Source: Hyphomonadaceae bacterium (lineage in GTDB: Bacteria > Pseudomonadota > Alphaproteobacteria > Caulobacterales > Aquidulcibacteraceae). From it: 64,000 nucleotides of DNA. The notes under the pieces are model-generated. The model worked only from the letters and a program-made list of their open reading frames with translations. It was not told where the DNA came from and did no database searches. The translations under genes and the position numbers were made by a program. The stretch lies in assembly GCA_022843225.1 (NCBI GenBank), contig JALHOC010000008.1, forward strand, positions 1-64,000, written 5' to 3'. Each line of letters opens with the position of its first letter. Positions within the stretch are counted from its first letter, which is position 1. Below, one piece after another: positions 43,565-52,872 of the stretch.

Positions 43565-44470
43565 ATGGCGCCCATGTCCCTCCCCTTCGCCACCTATGAC
43601 GTCTTCACCGACACGCGCTTCTCCGGCAACCCGCTCGCGGTGGTGTTCGAAGCCGATGGTGTGAGCGACGCGCAGATGCAAGCCATCGCGCGCGAGTTCA
43701 ATCTCTCGGAGACGATCTTCGTGCGCACGCCAGCTGATGCACGCCACGAAGCCAGCGTACGCATCTTCACGCCGGGCAAGGAGCTGCCGTTTGCAGGACA
43801 TCCCACGATCGGCTGCGCCATCGCGCTGGCGGAAAAGCGCCACGGGCGCGGCGAGAACAAAGACGTGCTACTGGTGCTCGAAGAACAAATCGGCCCGGTG
43901 CGTTGCGGCGTGAAGATCGCGCGCGAGGGCGCAAGCTTCGCCGAATTCACCGCGCCGCGCCTCTCCACACCAGCGGGCGACGATCCGAGCATCGATGCCA
44001 CCGCCGAAGCGCTAGGCCTTTCGCCCGCCGATATTGGCTTTGAGGCGCACACTCCATCGCTCTTCTCCGCGGGCGTTCCGTTCGCGATGATCCCTGTCGC
44101 GAGCCTTGAAGCGCTTGCGCGCGTGAAGCCCGCGCCCGACCTCACGCGCCTGCTCGGCGTGGGCGACATTTACGTTTATACAAGAAGCGAGCCCAGCGCG
44201 CCGCATGCCTTCCGCGCTCGCATGTTCGCGCCGGAGATGGGCATCGTTGAAGACCCGGCGACGGGCGGCGCGGCGGCGGCGTTTGCCGGCGTATTGGCGC
44301 GGTTCGAGGACTTGCCCGATGGCTGGCACACCTTGCCGATCCTCCAAGGCGTCGAAATGGGTCGGCCCTCGCTCATCGGGCTTGAGATCCATATTGAAGC
44401 CGCTACGCTCGCAGGCGCGCGCATAGCCGGCAAGGCGGTTCTGGTTACGCGCGGCGAGATTTCTATGTAG
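43565..44470 (+). CDS. PhzF-family isomerase
   Basis: A 301-residue diaminopimelate-epimerase-fold protein. The catalytic Glu49 lies in EFNLSETIFV, the N-terminal pattern is YDVFTDTRFSGNPLAVVF, and the C-terminal EDPATGGAAAAFAGVL is also typical. PhzF of the phenazine pathway isomerises DHHA; this homologue has no phz genes beside it and probably acts on another substrate. It converges with the ABC-F gene. Confidence 0.93.
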   Translation: MAPMSLPFATYDVFTDTRFSGNPLAVVFEADGVSDAQMQAIAREFNLSETIFVRTPADARHEASVRIFTPGKELPFAGHPTIGCAIALAEKRHGRGENKDVLLVLEEQIGPVRCGVKIAREGASFAEFTAPRLSTPAGDDPSIDATAEALGLSPADIGFEAHTPSLFSAGVPFAMIPVASLEALARVKPAPDLTRLLGVGDIYVYTRSEPSAPHAFRARMFAPEMGIVEDPATGGAAAAFAGVLARFEDLPDGWHTLPILQGVEMGRPSLIGLEIHIEAATLAGARIAGKAVLVTRGEISM

Positions 44471-44476
44471 CGGCTT

Positions 44477-46300
44477 TTAGCCCGCCAGAGTTTGGCGCCG
44501 GTCCTCCAGCTCCAGCCATTCGGTCTCGACTGCGTCCTTCTCCGCGCGCGCGGCCTCTAAGCGTCCAGCGGCGGCGGCGAATGCTTTTGAGTCCTGCGCA
44601 AAGAAAGCCGCGTCCGCGAGCTTCGTCTCAAGCGACGCGATCTCGGCCTCGAGGGCCGGCATACGCGCTTCGAGTTCGGCGAGCCTGCGCTCCTCTTTGT
44701 AGGAGAGTTTGCGCTGCAGGCGCGGCGCGGCAAGCGGCTGTTCTGTTTTCTCGCGCCGCTCTGCCCGCTCCGGCACGCGGAAACTTCCATGCTCGCGCTC
44801 GAAATCGGAATAGCCGCCGGTTGTCTCCACCCAGCGTCCGTCACCGAGCGCGCCGACGATCTGCGTGGCGACGCCATCGAGAAACGCGCGGTCATGGCTG
44901 ACGATCAGCACGGTGCCGTCATAACTCGCCAGCATGTCCTCCAGGCCGTCGAGCGTCTCCATGTCGAGATCGTTGGTCGGCTCATCCAGTACCAGCACAT
45001 TGGCCGCGCGCGCGAGCGCCACCGCCAAGCACAAACGATTGCGCTCGCCGCCCGAGAGCGCGCGCGTGGGCTGGCGCAATTGTTCGGGCTTGAACAAAAA
45101 GCTCTTGGCGTAGGCGGCGACATGGCGCGGCGCGCCGCGCACCATCACTTGGTCGCCGCCCAGCGGACAGAGCGTGTCCCAGATCGATGTATTGGGATCC
45201 AATCCCGACCGCATCTGATCGACATAGGCAATTTCGAGATTGGTTCCGAGCCGGACCGATCCCGACGTCGGCTCGCGCCGCTTGAGCAAAATGTCGAGCA
45301 AGGTCGATTTGCCTGCGCCATTGGGGCCAACGAACCCGACGCGATCGCCGCGCATCACCTTGAGCGTGAAATTGCTGATGATAGCGCGCTCGCCGCCTTG
45401 ATCGGCGTTGGCGAAACTCTGGCTGATCACCTTGGCTTCCAACACCAAACGCCCCGGGTCCGCGCCCTTGTCGGCGACGAGGTCGGCGTTCGACTTCGTC
45501 AACAGCGCCTTGCGTTGACGCCGCTCAACACGCATCGCTTGCAGCTTGCGGCGGCGACCCTCATTGCGCGAGCGGCGCGCGGTGACGCCGCGCAGCAGCC
45601 AATGCTCCTCTGCGGCAAGCTGCGTTTCGAGCCGCGACAGCACTTTCGTCTCAGCGGCTTCCACGCCTTCGGCCCAGGCTTCGAACGCGCTATAGCCGCG
45701 ATCGAGCTTCACTACGGCGCCATTGCGCAGCCAAAAGCATCCCGTCGATACACGTTCCAAGAAGCGGCGATCATGGCTGATGATCAAGCATGCGCCGGAG
45801 AAGCCCTGCAGTCGTTTTTCGAGATCCTCGATGGCGATGATGTCGAGATGGTTGGTCGGCTCATCCAGCAACAGCACTTCAGGATCGGCGGCAAAGGCTC
45901 GCGCCAACGCCGCACGTCTGATCTCGCCCCCCGACAGGCCCTGTGGCGAACGATCTGGGTCCAGACCATAGGCGTGCAGCAGGGCCTCGGCTTGGTGGCG
46001 CGGCGTCGCCAGCGCATCGCCGACGGGCGCCTCGCAGAACGCCCGCAGCGTCTCGAAGCCCGCAAGGCTTGGCTCCTGCGGCACGAGGCCGATCCGAACG
46101 CCGCTCGCGCGCGTCACCTCGCCGCTGTCGGCTTCCAGATCACCGGAAAGTATCCGCAGCAAAGTGGACTTGCCCGCGCCATTGAGGCCGACCAGGCACA
46201 TCCGCTCGCCTTGACCAAGCGCTAGATCCACGCCCTCGAACAAGGGTGCGCCGCCTAGGCTCAGGCGCACATTCCGCAATTGGGCCAGGACTCGCGCCAT
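44477..46300 (-). CDS. ABC-F family ATPase (Uup-like)
   Basis: A 607-residue soluble protein with two ABC domains: Walker A GLNGAGKSTLLRIL and GPNGAGKSTLLDIL, signatures LSGGE (GLSGGEIRRAALARA and ALSGGERNRLCLAVA), Walker B LLLDEPTNHLD and LVLDEPTNDLD. The linker between the domains is rich in Arg/Lys, and the C-terminal helical extension (residues about 520-600) is the Uup CTD-like coiled coil that binds DNA. Such proteins act at the ribosome. No drug-resistance marker is evident. Confidence 0.94.
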   Translation of the reverse strand: MARVLAQLRNVRLSLGGAPLFEGVDLALGQGERMCLVGLNGAGKSTLLRILSGDLEADSGEVTRASGVRIGLVPQEPSLAGFETLRAFCEAPVGDALATPRHQAEALLHAYGLDPDRSPQGLSGGEIRRAALARAFAADPEVLLLDEPTNHLDIIAIEDLEKRLQGFSGACLIISHDRRFLERVSTGCFWLRNGAVVKLDRGYSAFEAWAEGVEAAETKVLSRLETQLAAEEHWLLRGVTARRSRNEGRRRKLQAMRVERRQRKALLTKSNADLVADKGADPGRLVLEAKVISQSFANADQGGERAIISNFTLKVMRGDRVGFVGPNGAGKSTLLDILLKRREPTSGSVRLGTNLEIAYVDQMRSGLDPNTSIWDTLCPLGGDQVMVRGAPRHVAAYAKSFLFKPEQLRQPTRALSGGERNRLCLAVALARAANVLVLDEPTNDLDMETLDGLEDMLASYDGTVLIVSHDRAFLDGVATQIVGALGDGRWVETTGGYSDFEREHGSFRVPERAERREKTEQPLAAPRLQRKLSYKEERRLAELEARMPALEAEIASLETKLADAAFFAQDSKAFAAAAGRLEAARAEKDAVETEWLELEDRRQTLAG

Positions 46301-46365
46301 ACCCGTTTCTTAGCGGGTTCGCGGGGATCAAGGCCAGCGGCGACGTCCGAAGATCGATAACGCGT

Positions 46366-46674
46366 TTACGCGCACCGATACTCAACCCGATACGCCCCAT
46401 CCCCCTGCGGCATGACGTTGTCCACCGCGCAGCCCTCGGGCGCGGCGGCTTGGGCAGCGGCCATCGGGTCGGTCATCGTCTCAGCGCCAGTCTCCGAGGT
46501 CGCAAAGCGCAGCTGAAGCACGAACGCATCGTGACCCGGCACGCGGGTTACGCCAAAGCCGATGCCGCGCTGATCAAGGCGCTGCTGCGCACGCAAGACA
46601 TCATCGAATGGATCAGACGTGGCGCACGCGGCAAGAAGCGCGAGCGCGAACAAGTATCGTTTGCGACTGACCAT
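46366..46674 (-). CDS. Small lipoprotein overlapping the EF-G-like gene
   Basis: The ATG at 46674 overlaps the TGA of the EF-G-like gene (TGATG), so it is translationally coupled. The 102-residue product has a signal peptide and lipobox LAAC (Cys17), then a mature domain with VTRVPGHDAFVLQLRF and two further Cys (about 82, 101), possibly a disulfide. The track's longer 206-residue reading is an internal shadow of the upstream gene. Unknown function. Confidence 0.7.
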   Translation of the reverse strand: MVSRKRYLFALALLAACATSDPFDDVLRAQQRLDQRGIGFGVTRVPGHDAFVLQLRFATSETGAETMTDPMAAAQAAAPEGCAVDNVMPQGDGAYRVEYRCA

Positions 46675-48671
46675 CACGCGGCATCCTTCTGCGCTTTCTT
46701 CGCCGCTTCCTCGGCGCGGCGACCATTGATCTCGACCATATGGTCGAATGCCGCCTCGAACGTCGCCAAGCCTTGCGTGAGCGAGCGTAATTCGATGATG
46801 AAATCCTGCCGCTCCGCATGCGGGAGATAGGCATCGACGCGATCCCAACCGGGCCAGCCCTCGCGCACCTCGAAGCCTAGTATTTGCCCATTGTGGCTCG
46901 ATACGGCTGAGTTGATTTTCGCGGTGCCGGAATTGGGCGTGTAGATGGCGAGCTTCTCGATCGGCTCGAGGATCACGGGGTCGCACTCGGCGAGCGCATC
47001 GTGCATGCCAAGGCGACCCGCCATCTGGAACGAGTATTCGGATGAATCGACGGCGTGATACGAGCCATCAATCAAAGTCACCGAAACATCGACGACAGGA
47101 AAACCAATCGGGCCTCGCTGCATCGCGTCCTTGGCGCCAGCCTCGACGGCAGGAATCCATTGCCGGGGAATGGCGCCGCCATGGATTTTGTCGACGAACT
47201 CAAAGCCGCCGCCGCGCGGCAACGGTTTCACTTGAATCACGCAATCGCCAAATTGGCCGTGACCGCCCGTCTGTTTCTTGTGCCGACCGCGTTTCTCGGC
47301 GCTCTTGCGGATCGTTTCCTGATAGGGCGTAGTAGGACGCGCCGTCGACACATCGACGCCAAAGCGGGATTTTAGACGGTCGATCACGTTGCGCAGATGC
47401 GGTTCGCCCTGCCCCCGCAGCAGGATTTCATGCGTGATTTGATCGTGCAGCACGGAGAGGCCTGAATCCTCGTCGACCAATTTTTGCAGCGCTCCAGACA
47501 GGCGCACATCGTCCTTGCGATCCTTGGTGGCGATCGCGAGTTGATACACGGGAAAGCGCGCGCGCGGCGCAAACTTGGCTTTTTGCGCCGGCCCGACGCT
47601 CGCGAGCAGATCGCCCGCCGCAACCGGGTCAAGCTTGCCGATGGCGACAACATCACCCTCTGGCGCACGTGCGACCTTCTTGGTCTGCGTCCCCTGCACC
47701 GCGAACAGGGCGCCTGGACGCTGCGTTGAGCCGTCGCTCAGCGTGAGCTGATCAGAATCCGCGATCGCTTTGCCAAAGACACGCGCATATGCAAGCTTGC
47801 CCGCTTGACCGGCGTGGGAAATCTTCATCACGTACGCGCCAGCGCCCTTTAGACCCAAGCGCGCGGCTGCATGCTCGGGTTCTGGCGTATCGTGGCGCAG
47901 CGCCTTCAAGAGCCGACGAATGCCGAAACCTTGCCCGGTCGATCCGAAAACGACGGGCGCGATCAATCCCTCCTGCGTCTCGCGCATGAGATCGGCGAAA
48001 ACAGTGTCGCGATCCGGCTGAGCGTCGGAGAGCAATTGCTCCATCAGCGCATCGTCGAAGTCAGCCAATTGTTCAAGCATATGAAAACGCGCTTCGTGCT
48101 CGCGCTCGGCTAGTCTCTTCGGAATCTCGATAACGCGCGACGGCTTGCCCGCCTCATAGTGATACGCGCGCTCAAGCGCGAGATCGATGAAGCCCGTGAC
48201 TTTCTCATTTTCCCAGATCGGAATCTGACGCGCGACCAAAGGCAGCGCACTCACCGGCTGCAACGCCTCCAAGAGATCGCGGATGCGCCCTCGCGCTTGG
48301 TCGATCTTGTTGATGAAAACGATGTGCGGAACCTGGAAGTCTTCAACGGCTTTCAAGAAAGGCTGAAGCAGCGCGGCTTTGTCCGGATCGGAATCGGCGA
48401 CCACGATCGCGAGATCAGCCGCCGGCAGCGCGTAATCGGCGTCCGCCAGAAAATCGACCGCGCCGGGCGTATCGATCAACGCGTAATGATCGCCCAAATA
48501 ATCGATCGCGGTGAAAGCGGTCTCGGTGGACTGGCCCGCCGCGGTCGGGATCGCGCCCGAACCGCCCGAGGCGACCGATGCCAAAGCTTGCGTCAACGCC
48601 GTCTTGCCCGCCCCGGTCGGACCGACGACGGCAATAGCTCTCACCGCATTGGCTGTCTTGCTTTCAGGCAT
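46674..48671 (-). CDS. EF-G-like translational GTPase (second type)
   Basis: A 665-residue protein with G1 VVGPTGAGKTALT, G3-like LIDTPGAVDFL and G4 NKID. The EF-G domain IV/V order is kept (HGQFGDCVIQVKPLP; GFPVVDVSVTLIDGSYHAVDSSE), but the G2 effector region lacks the REKGITI motif of real EF-G. Such divergent EF-G paralogues occur in alphaproteobacteria, where FusA sits in the str operon. It is likely a special-purpose or stress GTPase and not the main EF-G. It has a structured leader and is coupled to a lipoprotein. Confidence 0.88.
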   Translation of the reverse strand: MPESKTANAVRAIAVVGPTGAGKTALTQALASVASGGSGAIPTAAGQSTETAFTAIDYLGDHYALIDTPGAVDFLADADYALPAADLAIVVADSDPDKAALLQPFLKAVEDFQVPHIVFINKIDQARGRIRDLLEALQPVSALPLVARQIPIWENEKVTGFIDLALERAYHYEAGKPSRVIEIPKRLAEREHEARFHMLEQLADFDDALMEQLLSDAQPDRDTVFADLMRETQEGLIAPVVFGSTGQGFGIRRLLKALRHDTPEPEHAAARLGLKGAGAYVMKISHAGQAGKLAYARVFGKAIADSDQLTLSDGSTQRPGALFAVQGTQTKKVARAPEGDVVAIGKLDPVAAGDLLASVGPAQKAKFAPRARFPVYQLAIATKDRKDDVRLSGALQKLVDEDSGLSVLHDQITHEILLRGQGEPHLRNVIDRLKSRFGVDVSTARPTTPYQETIRKSAEKRGRHKKQTGGHGQFGDCVIQVKPLPRGGGFEFVDKIHGGAIPRQWIPAVEAGAKDAMQRGPIGFPVVDVSVTLIDGSYHAVDSSEYSFQMAGRLGMHDALAECDPVILEPIEKLAIYTPNSGTAKINSAVSSHNGQILGFEVREGWPGWDRVDAYLPHAERQDFIIELRSLTQGLATFEAAFDHMVEINGRRAEEAAKKAQKDAA

Positions 48672-48694
48672 GGGCCTTGACCTCCCTTAAGTCC

Positions 48695-48777
48695 CCATCA
48701 GGGGTCCGGGCGGCGCCCAAGTCTGCGCTCAACGAGCGGCTGGGCGCCGCTTCTGCGTCTGTCGACTTCAACGACAG
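48695..48777 (-). promoter_or_regulatory. Highly structured 5' leader of the EF-G-like gene
   Basis: Three hairpins lie between the pirin stop and the EF-G-like start on the minus strand: CTGTCG/CGACAG (48759-48777); a long stem GCGGCGCCCA/TGGGCGCCGC (48710-48719 with 48741-48750) with an inner GCTC-AAC-GAGC hairpin; and CCCC-ATCA-GGGG (about 48693-48704). The Shine-Dalgarno GGGAGG comes just after. It resembles a leader or attenuator more than a terminator, as no U-tract follows. Confidence 0.55.
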
Positions 48778-48815
48778 GCGAGTACTGTTTCACGGAGTGA
48801 ACGAAGGCTCAAGCA

Positions 48816-49694
48816 TCAAGCCGAGGGCAGCGGAATAAACTCCCGCTCGTCCCCCGGCACGGCGCCGAAGCGGCCAGCTTTCCAGTCGTCCTTGGCCTGC
48901 TCGATGCGCTCTTTGCGCGAGGAAACGAAATTCCACCACATGTGGCGGGGTCCGTCGAGGGCAGCGCCCCCCAAAAGCATGAAGCGCGACGGCTGGAGCG
49001 CCCGGATCGTGTTGCGGTCGCCAGGCCGGAACACAAGCAAGCGCCCGGGCGCGAAGCGATCGCCCGCGATGTCGATCTCGCCCTCCACCAGATAAAGTGC
49101 GCGCTCTTCATGCTCGGCGTCGAGCGGCAACAAGGCGCCTGCATCTAGCCGCGCATCGGCGTAGAACAAGTCTGACAAAACCCGCACTGGCGCACGCGCG
49201 CCATAGAGCGCGCCCGCGATCACGCGCACCTCCGCGCCCGGCGTCTCGATCAAAGGCAATGTGGGTTTGGGATGGTGCGCGAAGCTCGGTGCGCTTTCCT
49301 CTTCCGCCGCAGGCAGCGCCACCCAAGCCTGCAGGCCCGACACATCCGAGCCCGCCGCGCGCACGTCCGGCGCGGTGCGTTCTGAGTGCGCGATGCCGCG
49401 CCCGGCGCTCATCCAATTCACATCACCGGGCCGGATAGTTTGCGCGGACCCAAGCGTATCGCGATGCAAAATCTCGCCCGCGTACAGATACGTCACCGTG
49501 GCGAGATTGATGTGCGGGTGCGGACGCACGTCCATGCCGTGGCCGGGCGGAAATGTCGCCGGCCCCATCTGATCGAGAAACACAAACGGCCCGACCATAC
49601 GCCGCTCCACCGCAGGCAACGCGCGCCGCACCTCGAACCCGCCAACATCGCGCGCACGGGGAATTATGACCATATCAAGTGCGGAATTGCTCAC
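48816..49694 (-). CDS. Pirin family protein
   Basis: The start is a GTG at 49694 overlapping the ilvE stop (GTGA), giving 292 residues. The bicupin pattern is clear: [29 protein letters not shown], then [17 protein letters not shown] with His and Glu metal ligands, and the C-terminal cupin [24 protein letters not shown]. Bacterial pirins can act as quercetinases or regulators. Coupling to the aminotransferase is clear from the overlap; the functional link is not. Confidence 0.92.
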   Translation of the reverse strand: MSNSALDMVIIPRARDVGGFEVRRALPAVERRMVGPFVFLDQMGPATFPPGHGMDVRPHPHINLATVTYLYAGEILHRDTLGSAQTIRPGDVNWMSAGRGIAHSERTAPDVRAAGSDVSGLQAWVALPAAEEESAPSFAHHPKPTLPLIETPGAEVRVIAGALYGARAPVRVLSDLFYADARLDAGALLPLDAEHEERALYLVEGEIDIAGDRFAPGRLLVFRPGDRNTIRALQPSRFMLLGGAALDGPRHMWWNFVSSRKERIEQAKDDWKAGRFGAVPGDEREFIPLPSA

Positions 49695-50569
49695 GCCGCA
49701 TTCTTCCGTCGGGTGAGCGCGGAGAAGTCGGCGATCAGTTGTTCGGTCATGGCCGCCGGCTTGAAGTTCATGCCCGCGATTTCGCGGATCGGTGTGATCT
49801 CCGCGGCCGATCCGGTGAGAAAGCATTCGCTGAACGTCGCCAGCTCGTTCGGCCAGATCGCGCGTTCGATCACCTCAATGCCGCGTTGACGCGCGAGCGC
49901 AATCACGGTCTGGCGCGTCAACCCGTTCAGGAAGCAGTCCGGCGTTGGCGTATGGATCACGCCATCGCGGATGAAGAAAATGTTGGCCCCGGTGGCTTCC
50001 GCGATCTGGCCGCGCCAATCGAACATCAGCGCGTCGTCGAAGCCGGCATCCGTCGCGGCATGGCGGGACAACGTGCAAATCATGTAAAGACCTGCCGCCT
50101 TGGCGTTCGCGGGCGCGGTGTCGGGCGCGGGTCTGCGCCACGGCGCGATCATCAGCCTTATGCCCTTCATCTTGTCGGCGAAGTAATCACCCCACACCCA
50201 AGCGCTCACCGCCACATGCACGTCGTCGCGCTTGGCCGACACGCCCATTTGCTCCGAGCCGCGCCAAGCAAGCGCGCGCACATAGCAATTCGGGAAGCCC
50301 TGCTTCTGCACTAACTCCCGCTTCACACGGTCGAGTTCCTCGACACTGTACGGGACTTCGAAGCCCAAGATTTTCGCCGAGAAGTGCAGCCGTTCGCTAT
50401 GCTCGCGGCTCTTAAACACAACGCCGTCATAGGCGCGTTCGCCTTCGAACACGCATGAGGCATAGTGCAAGGCGTGGGTTAGCACATGGACCTTGGCGTC
50501 GCGATGGGGCACGAATGTCCCGTTCATCCACACCCAGCCGTCGCGGTCGTGAAAGGGCTGCGCGGTCAT
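49691..50569 (-). CDS. ilvE: Branched-chain amino acid aminotransferase
   Basis: A 292-residue class IV aminotransferase. Motifs are [21 protein letters not shown], the segment around the PLP lysine (the conserved [43 protein letters not shown]), and the C-terminal GSAAEITPI. It transfers the amino group between glutamate and the branched-chain keto acids. The stop overlaps the pirin start. Confidence 0.93.
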   Translation of the reverse strand: MTAQPFHDRDGWVWMNGTFVPHRDAKVHVLTHALHYASCVFEGERAYDGVVFKSREHSERLHFSAKILGFEVPYSVEELDRVKRELVQKQGFPNCYVRALAWRGSEQMGVSAKRDDVHVAVSAWVWGDYFADKMKGIRLMIAPWRRPAPDTAPANAKAAGLYMICTLSRHAATDAGFDDALMFDWRGQIAEATGANIFFIRDGVIHTPTPDCFLNGLTRQTVIALARQRGIEVIERAIWPNELATFSECFLTGSAAEITPIREIAGMNFKPAAMTEQLIADFSALTRRKNAA

Positions 50570-50742
50570 GCCTGGAACTCCTCAAAGCGTTGCCGCAGGC
50601 CAAGACGTGACCTCACGGGGACAGATTTTCAGCAGAACGTCTAGACTGCAACAAGATGCTCAATCAAGCTGGGCTGAAACTGAAACACCTTGCCCCCTGC
50701 AGCGCCCTACCCGATGATTTCTACCCCAAAGCCCGTCCAAAT

Positions 50743-51450
50743 ATGACCACCGCCCCCGCTTTCGACGCGCTGGATCGCCCGCCGCACCTCCTCTTGGTGG
50801 ACGACGACGATCGCATTCGCGAACTGCTCAAACGCTATCTGACACAAGCCGGCGCGCGCGTGTCGGCGGCCTCCGACGCCGCCGCCGCACGCCGCTTGAT
50901 CGCGGCGATGGATTTTGACCTGCTGATCCTGGACGTGATGATGCCCGTCGAGGACGGCTTCTCGCTGGCCGAGAGCGTGCGGCGCACATCGAAAGTCCCG
51001 ATCGTGTTGTTGACTGCGCGCGGTATGCCGGAAGATCGCATCCGCGGCCTTTCCATCGGCGCCGATGATTACGTGCCAAAGCCGTTCGAACCGGCAGAGC
51101 TGACGTTGCGCATCAACGCCATTCTACGCCGCACGATCGCCAATCGCGGCGAGGCGCCCGAGATCGTGACCTTCGGCGCTTTCGCGTTCAACAGCGCACG
51201 CGGGGAGCTAACGCGGGATAGCGCGCCCATGCGCCTTACCGAAGCAGAGGTCTCGCTGCTGCGGGTTTTGGCGGCGCGCCCCGGCGAGGTCGTCAGCCGC
51301 GAAGACCTTGCGCGGCGCACGGGCGCTGGCCTCGAACGTTCGGTGGACGTTCAAGTCACCCGCCTACGCCGCAAGATCGAGATCGACGCTCGCGCCCCTG
51401 TATTCCTACAAACTGTGCGGGGCGTCGGCTACAGATTGGCGGCGGATTAG
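50743..51450 (+). CDS. OmpR/PhoB-family response regulator
   Basis: The start at 50743 gives 235 residues (the track's start adds 29). The receiver has phosphoacceptor Asp64 (LLILDVMMPVEDG), acid pair DDD (about 20-22) and Lys in YVPKPFEP; the C-terminal winged helix is VSLLRVLAARPGEVVSREDLARRTG...DVQVTRLRRKIE. It is an OmpR-type regulator paired with the sensor kinase that overlaps its stop (TAGTG). Its target genes are unknown. Confidence 0.93.
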   Translation: MTTAPAFDALDRPPHLLLVDDDDRIRELLKRYLTQAGARVSAASDAAAARRLIAAMDFDLLILDVMMPVEDGFSLAESVRRTSKVPIVLLTARGMPEDRIRGLSIGADDYVPKPFEPAELTLRINAILRRTIANRGEAPEIVTFGAFAFNSARGELTRDSAPMRLTEAEVSLLRVLAARPGEVVSREDLARRTGAGLERSVDVQVTRLRRKIEIDARAPVFLQTVRGVGYRLAAD

Positions 51451-52790
51451 TGACCGCGAACCAGCTTCCCCGTATGCGCGACATCCTGCCTAAAGGCCTG
51501 TACTGGCGCACCGCGCTGATCATCATTGTGCCCGCCGCTCTGCTGCAAATCCTGATCACATTGGTCTTCCTTGACGATCATTGGCGGCTCACCTCCAAGC
51601 GCATGAGCCAAGCGATGGCGGGGGAAGTCACGCTGCTGCTGCAGACCTATCAAGCCGATCCCACGCCAGAGAATTTCGAGCGCGTGCGTCAAATGGCCGA
51701 GAGCCCGCTCGGCTTTCAGCTTACACTCGATGCCGACGGGCCGCTTGAGCGCGCGCCTTGCGGTCGTTCGCGCAGCGTGTTCGTCGATCGATATCTTTTG
51801 GAGCCGCTGATCAACGAGTTCGGGCAAACCATCTGGTACGACCCCACCTGCCCCGGCCGCTACGTGTTTTTGCGGATCGCAGCGGGTGACGGCGCAGTCT
51901 TCGAGATCACAGCGCGGCGCGATCGCGTGCAGGCGCGCTCGGGGCCGCTGTTTGTCACCTGGGTGATCTTCGGCACCACGTTCTTCTGCTTGGTGTCGAT
52001 CCTATTCATCCGCAGTCAGGTTCGCCCCATCGAAAAGCTCGCCGACGCCATGGAACGCTTTGGTCGCGGCGAAGATGCGGGTCACTTCCGCGTGCGCGGC
52101 GCCCGAGAGGTGCGCGGCGCGACCCACGCCTTCTTTGACATGCGCCAGCGCATCAAGCGTCACATCGAACAGCGCGCGCAATTGCTCGCTGGCGTCAGCC
52201 ACGATCTGCGCACGCCGCTGACGCGACTGAAATTACAGCTCGAATTGATGCCGGCTTCGGCTGAAATCGATGACGCCAAACGCGACCTCGCTGAAATGGC
52301 CGAGACGCTCGATGAGTACCTTGCGTTCGCCAAGGGGCTCTCGGAAGAGGCGCCTGAACAGGTCGATCTCGCGCGTTTGGTCAGAGACATCGTCGGCGAC
52401 GCCGCGCGAACCGGCGCCAACATCGCCGTAACGCAGAGCGGCGATGTTGGCGCCACCGGGCGGACGCGGGCGCTCAAGCGCTGTCTCAATAACCTGATCG
52501 ACAACGCGGCGGCCCACGGCGATCAAGTCCGCGTGGAGGTCCACGGCGGCGACGGATTCGTGACGGTGTCCGTCGACGACAACGGCCCTGGCATTGCCGA
52601 AGATCAATATGAGGAAGCGTTCCGGCCATTCTCGCGGCTGGATGAGACCCGCTCGCGCAACCAGAAAGGCGTTGGCCTCGGCCTGGCCATCGCCCGCGAC
52701 GTGGCGCGCGGCCATGGCGGCGACGTTACGTTATCCACAAGTCCGCTCGGTGGATTGCGCGCCACCCTGCGATTACCACGCCCGGCCTGA
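51450..52790 (+). CDS. EnvZ-like sensor histidine kinase
   Basis: A 446-residue kinase starting with GTG one base into the regulator's stop. Two membrane helices (about 22-42 and 168-187) enclose a periplasmic domain of about 125 residues with a Cys pair (104, 134). A HAMP region follows, then HisKA with His251 in AGVSHDLRTPLTRLK, and HATPase motifs N (NNLIDNAAAHG), G1 (VDDNGPGI), G2 (KGVGLGLAI). The closest resemblance is to EnvZ-type kinases. Confidence 0.94.
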   Translation: MTANQLPRMRDILPKGLYWRTALIIIVPAALLQILITLVFLDDHWRLTSKRMSQAMAGEVTLLLQTYQADPTPENFERVRQMAESPLGFQLTLDADGPLERAPCGRSRSVFVDRYLLEPLINEFGQTIWYDPTCPGRYVFLRIAAGDGAVFEITARRDRVQARSGPLFVTWVIFGTTFFCLVSILFIRSQVRPIEKLADAMERFGRGEDAGHFRVRGAREVRGATHAFFDMRQRIKRHIEQRAQLLAGVSHDLRTPLTRLKLQLELMPASAEIDDAKRDLAEMAETLDEYLAFAKGLSEEAPEQVDLARLVRDIVGDAARTGANIAVTQSGDVGATGRTRALKRCLNNLIDNAAAHGDQVRVEVHGGDGFVTVSVDDNGPGIAEDQYEEAFRPFSRLDETRSRNQKGVGLGLAIARDVARGHGGDVTLSTSPLGGLRATLRLPRPA

Positions 52791-52872
52791 CTTCCCTTTC
52801 CGGGCGATTGCAATATGGTCGCGCTCCCGCGTGCCTATCCGGGCACGGCGGACAAGACATCTGGGCCGCTTC

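Noticed and set aside
44789-46225. A 478-residue plus-strand ORF
   Set aside because: It is antisense to the ABC-F gene, whose Walker motifs are intact on the minus strand.
46675-46986. N-terminal extension of the small lipoprotein
   Set aside because: It is an out-of-frame shadow of the EF-G-like gene; the signal peptide starts at 46674.
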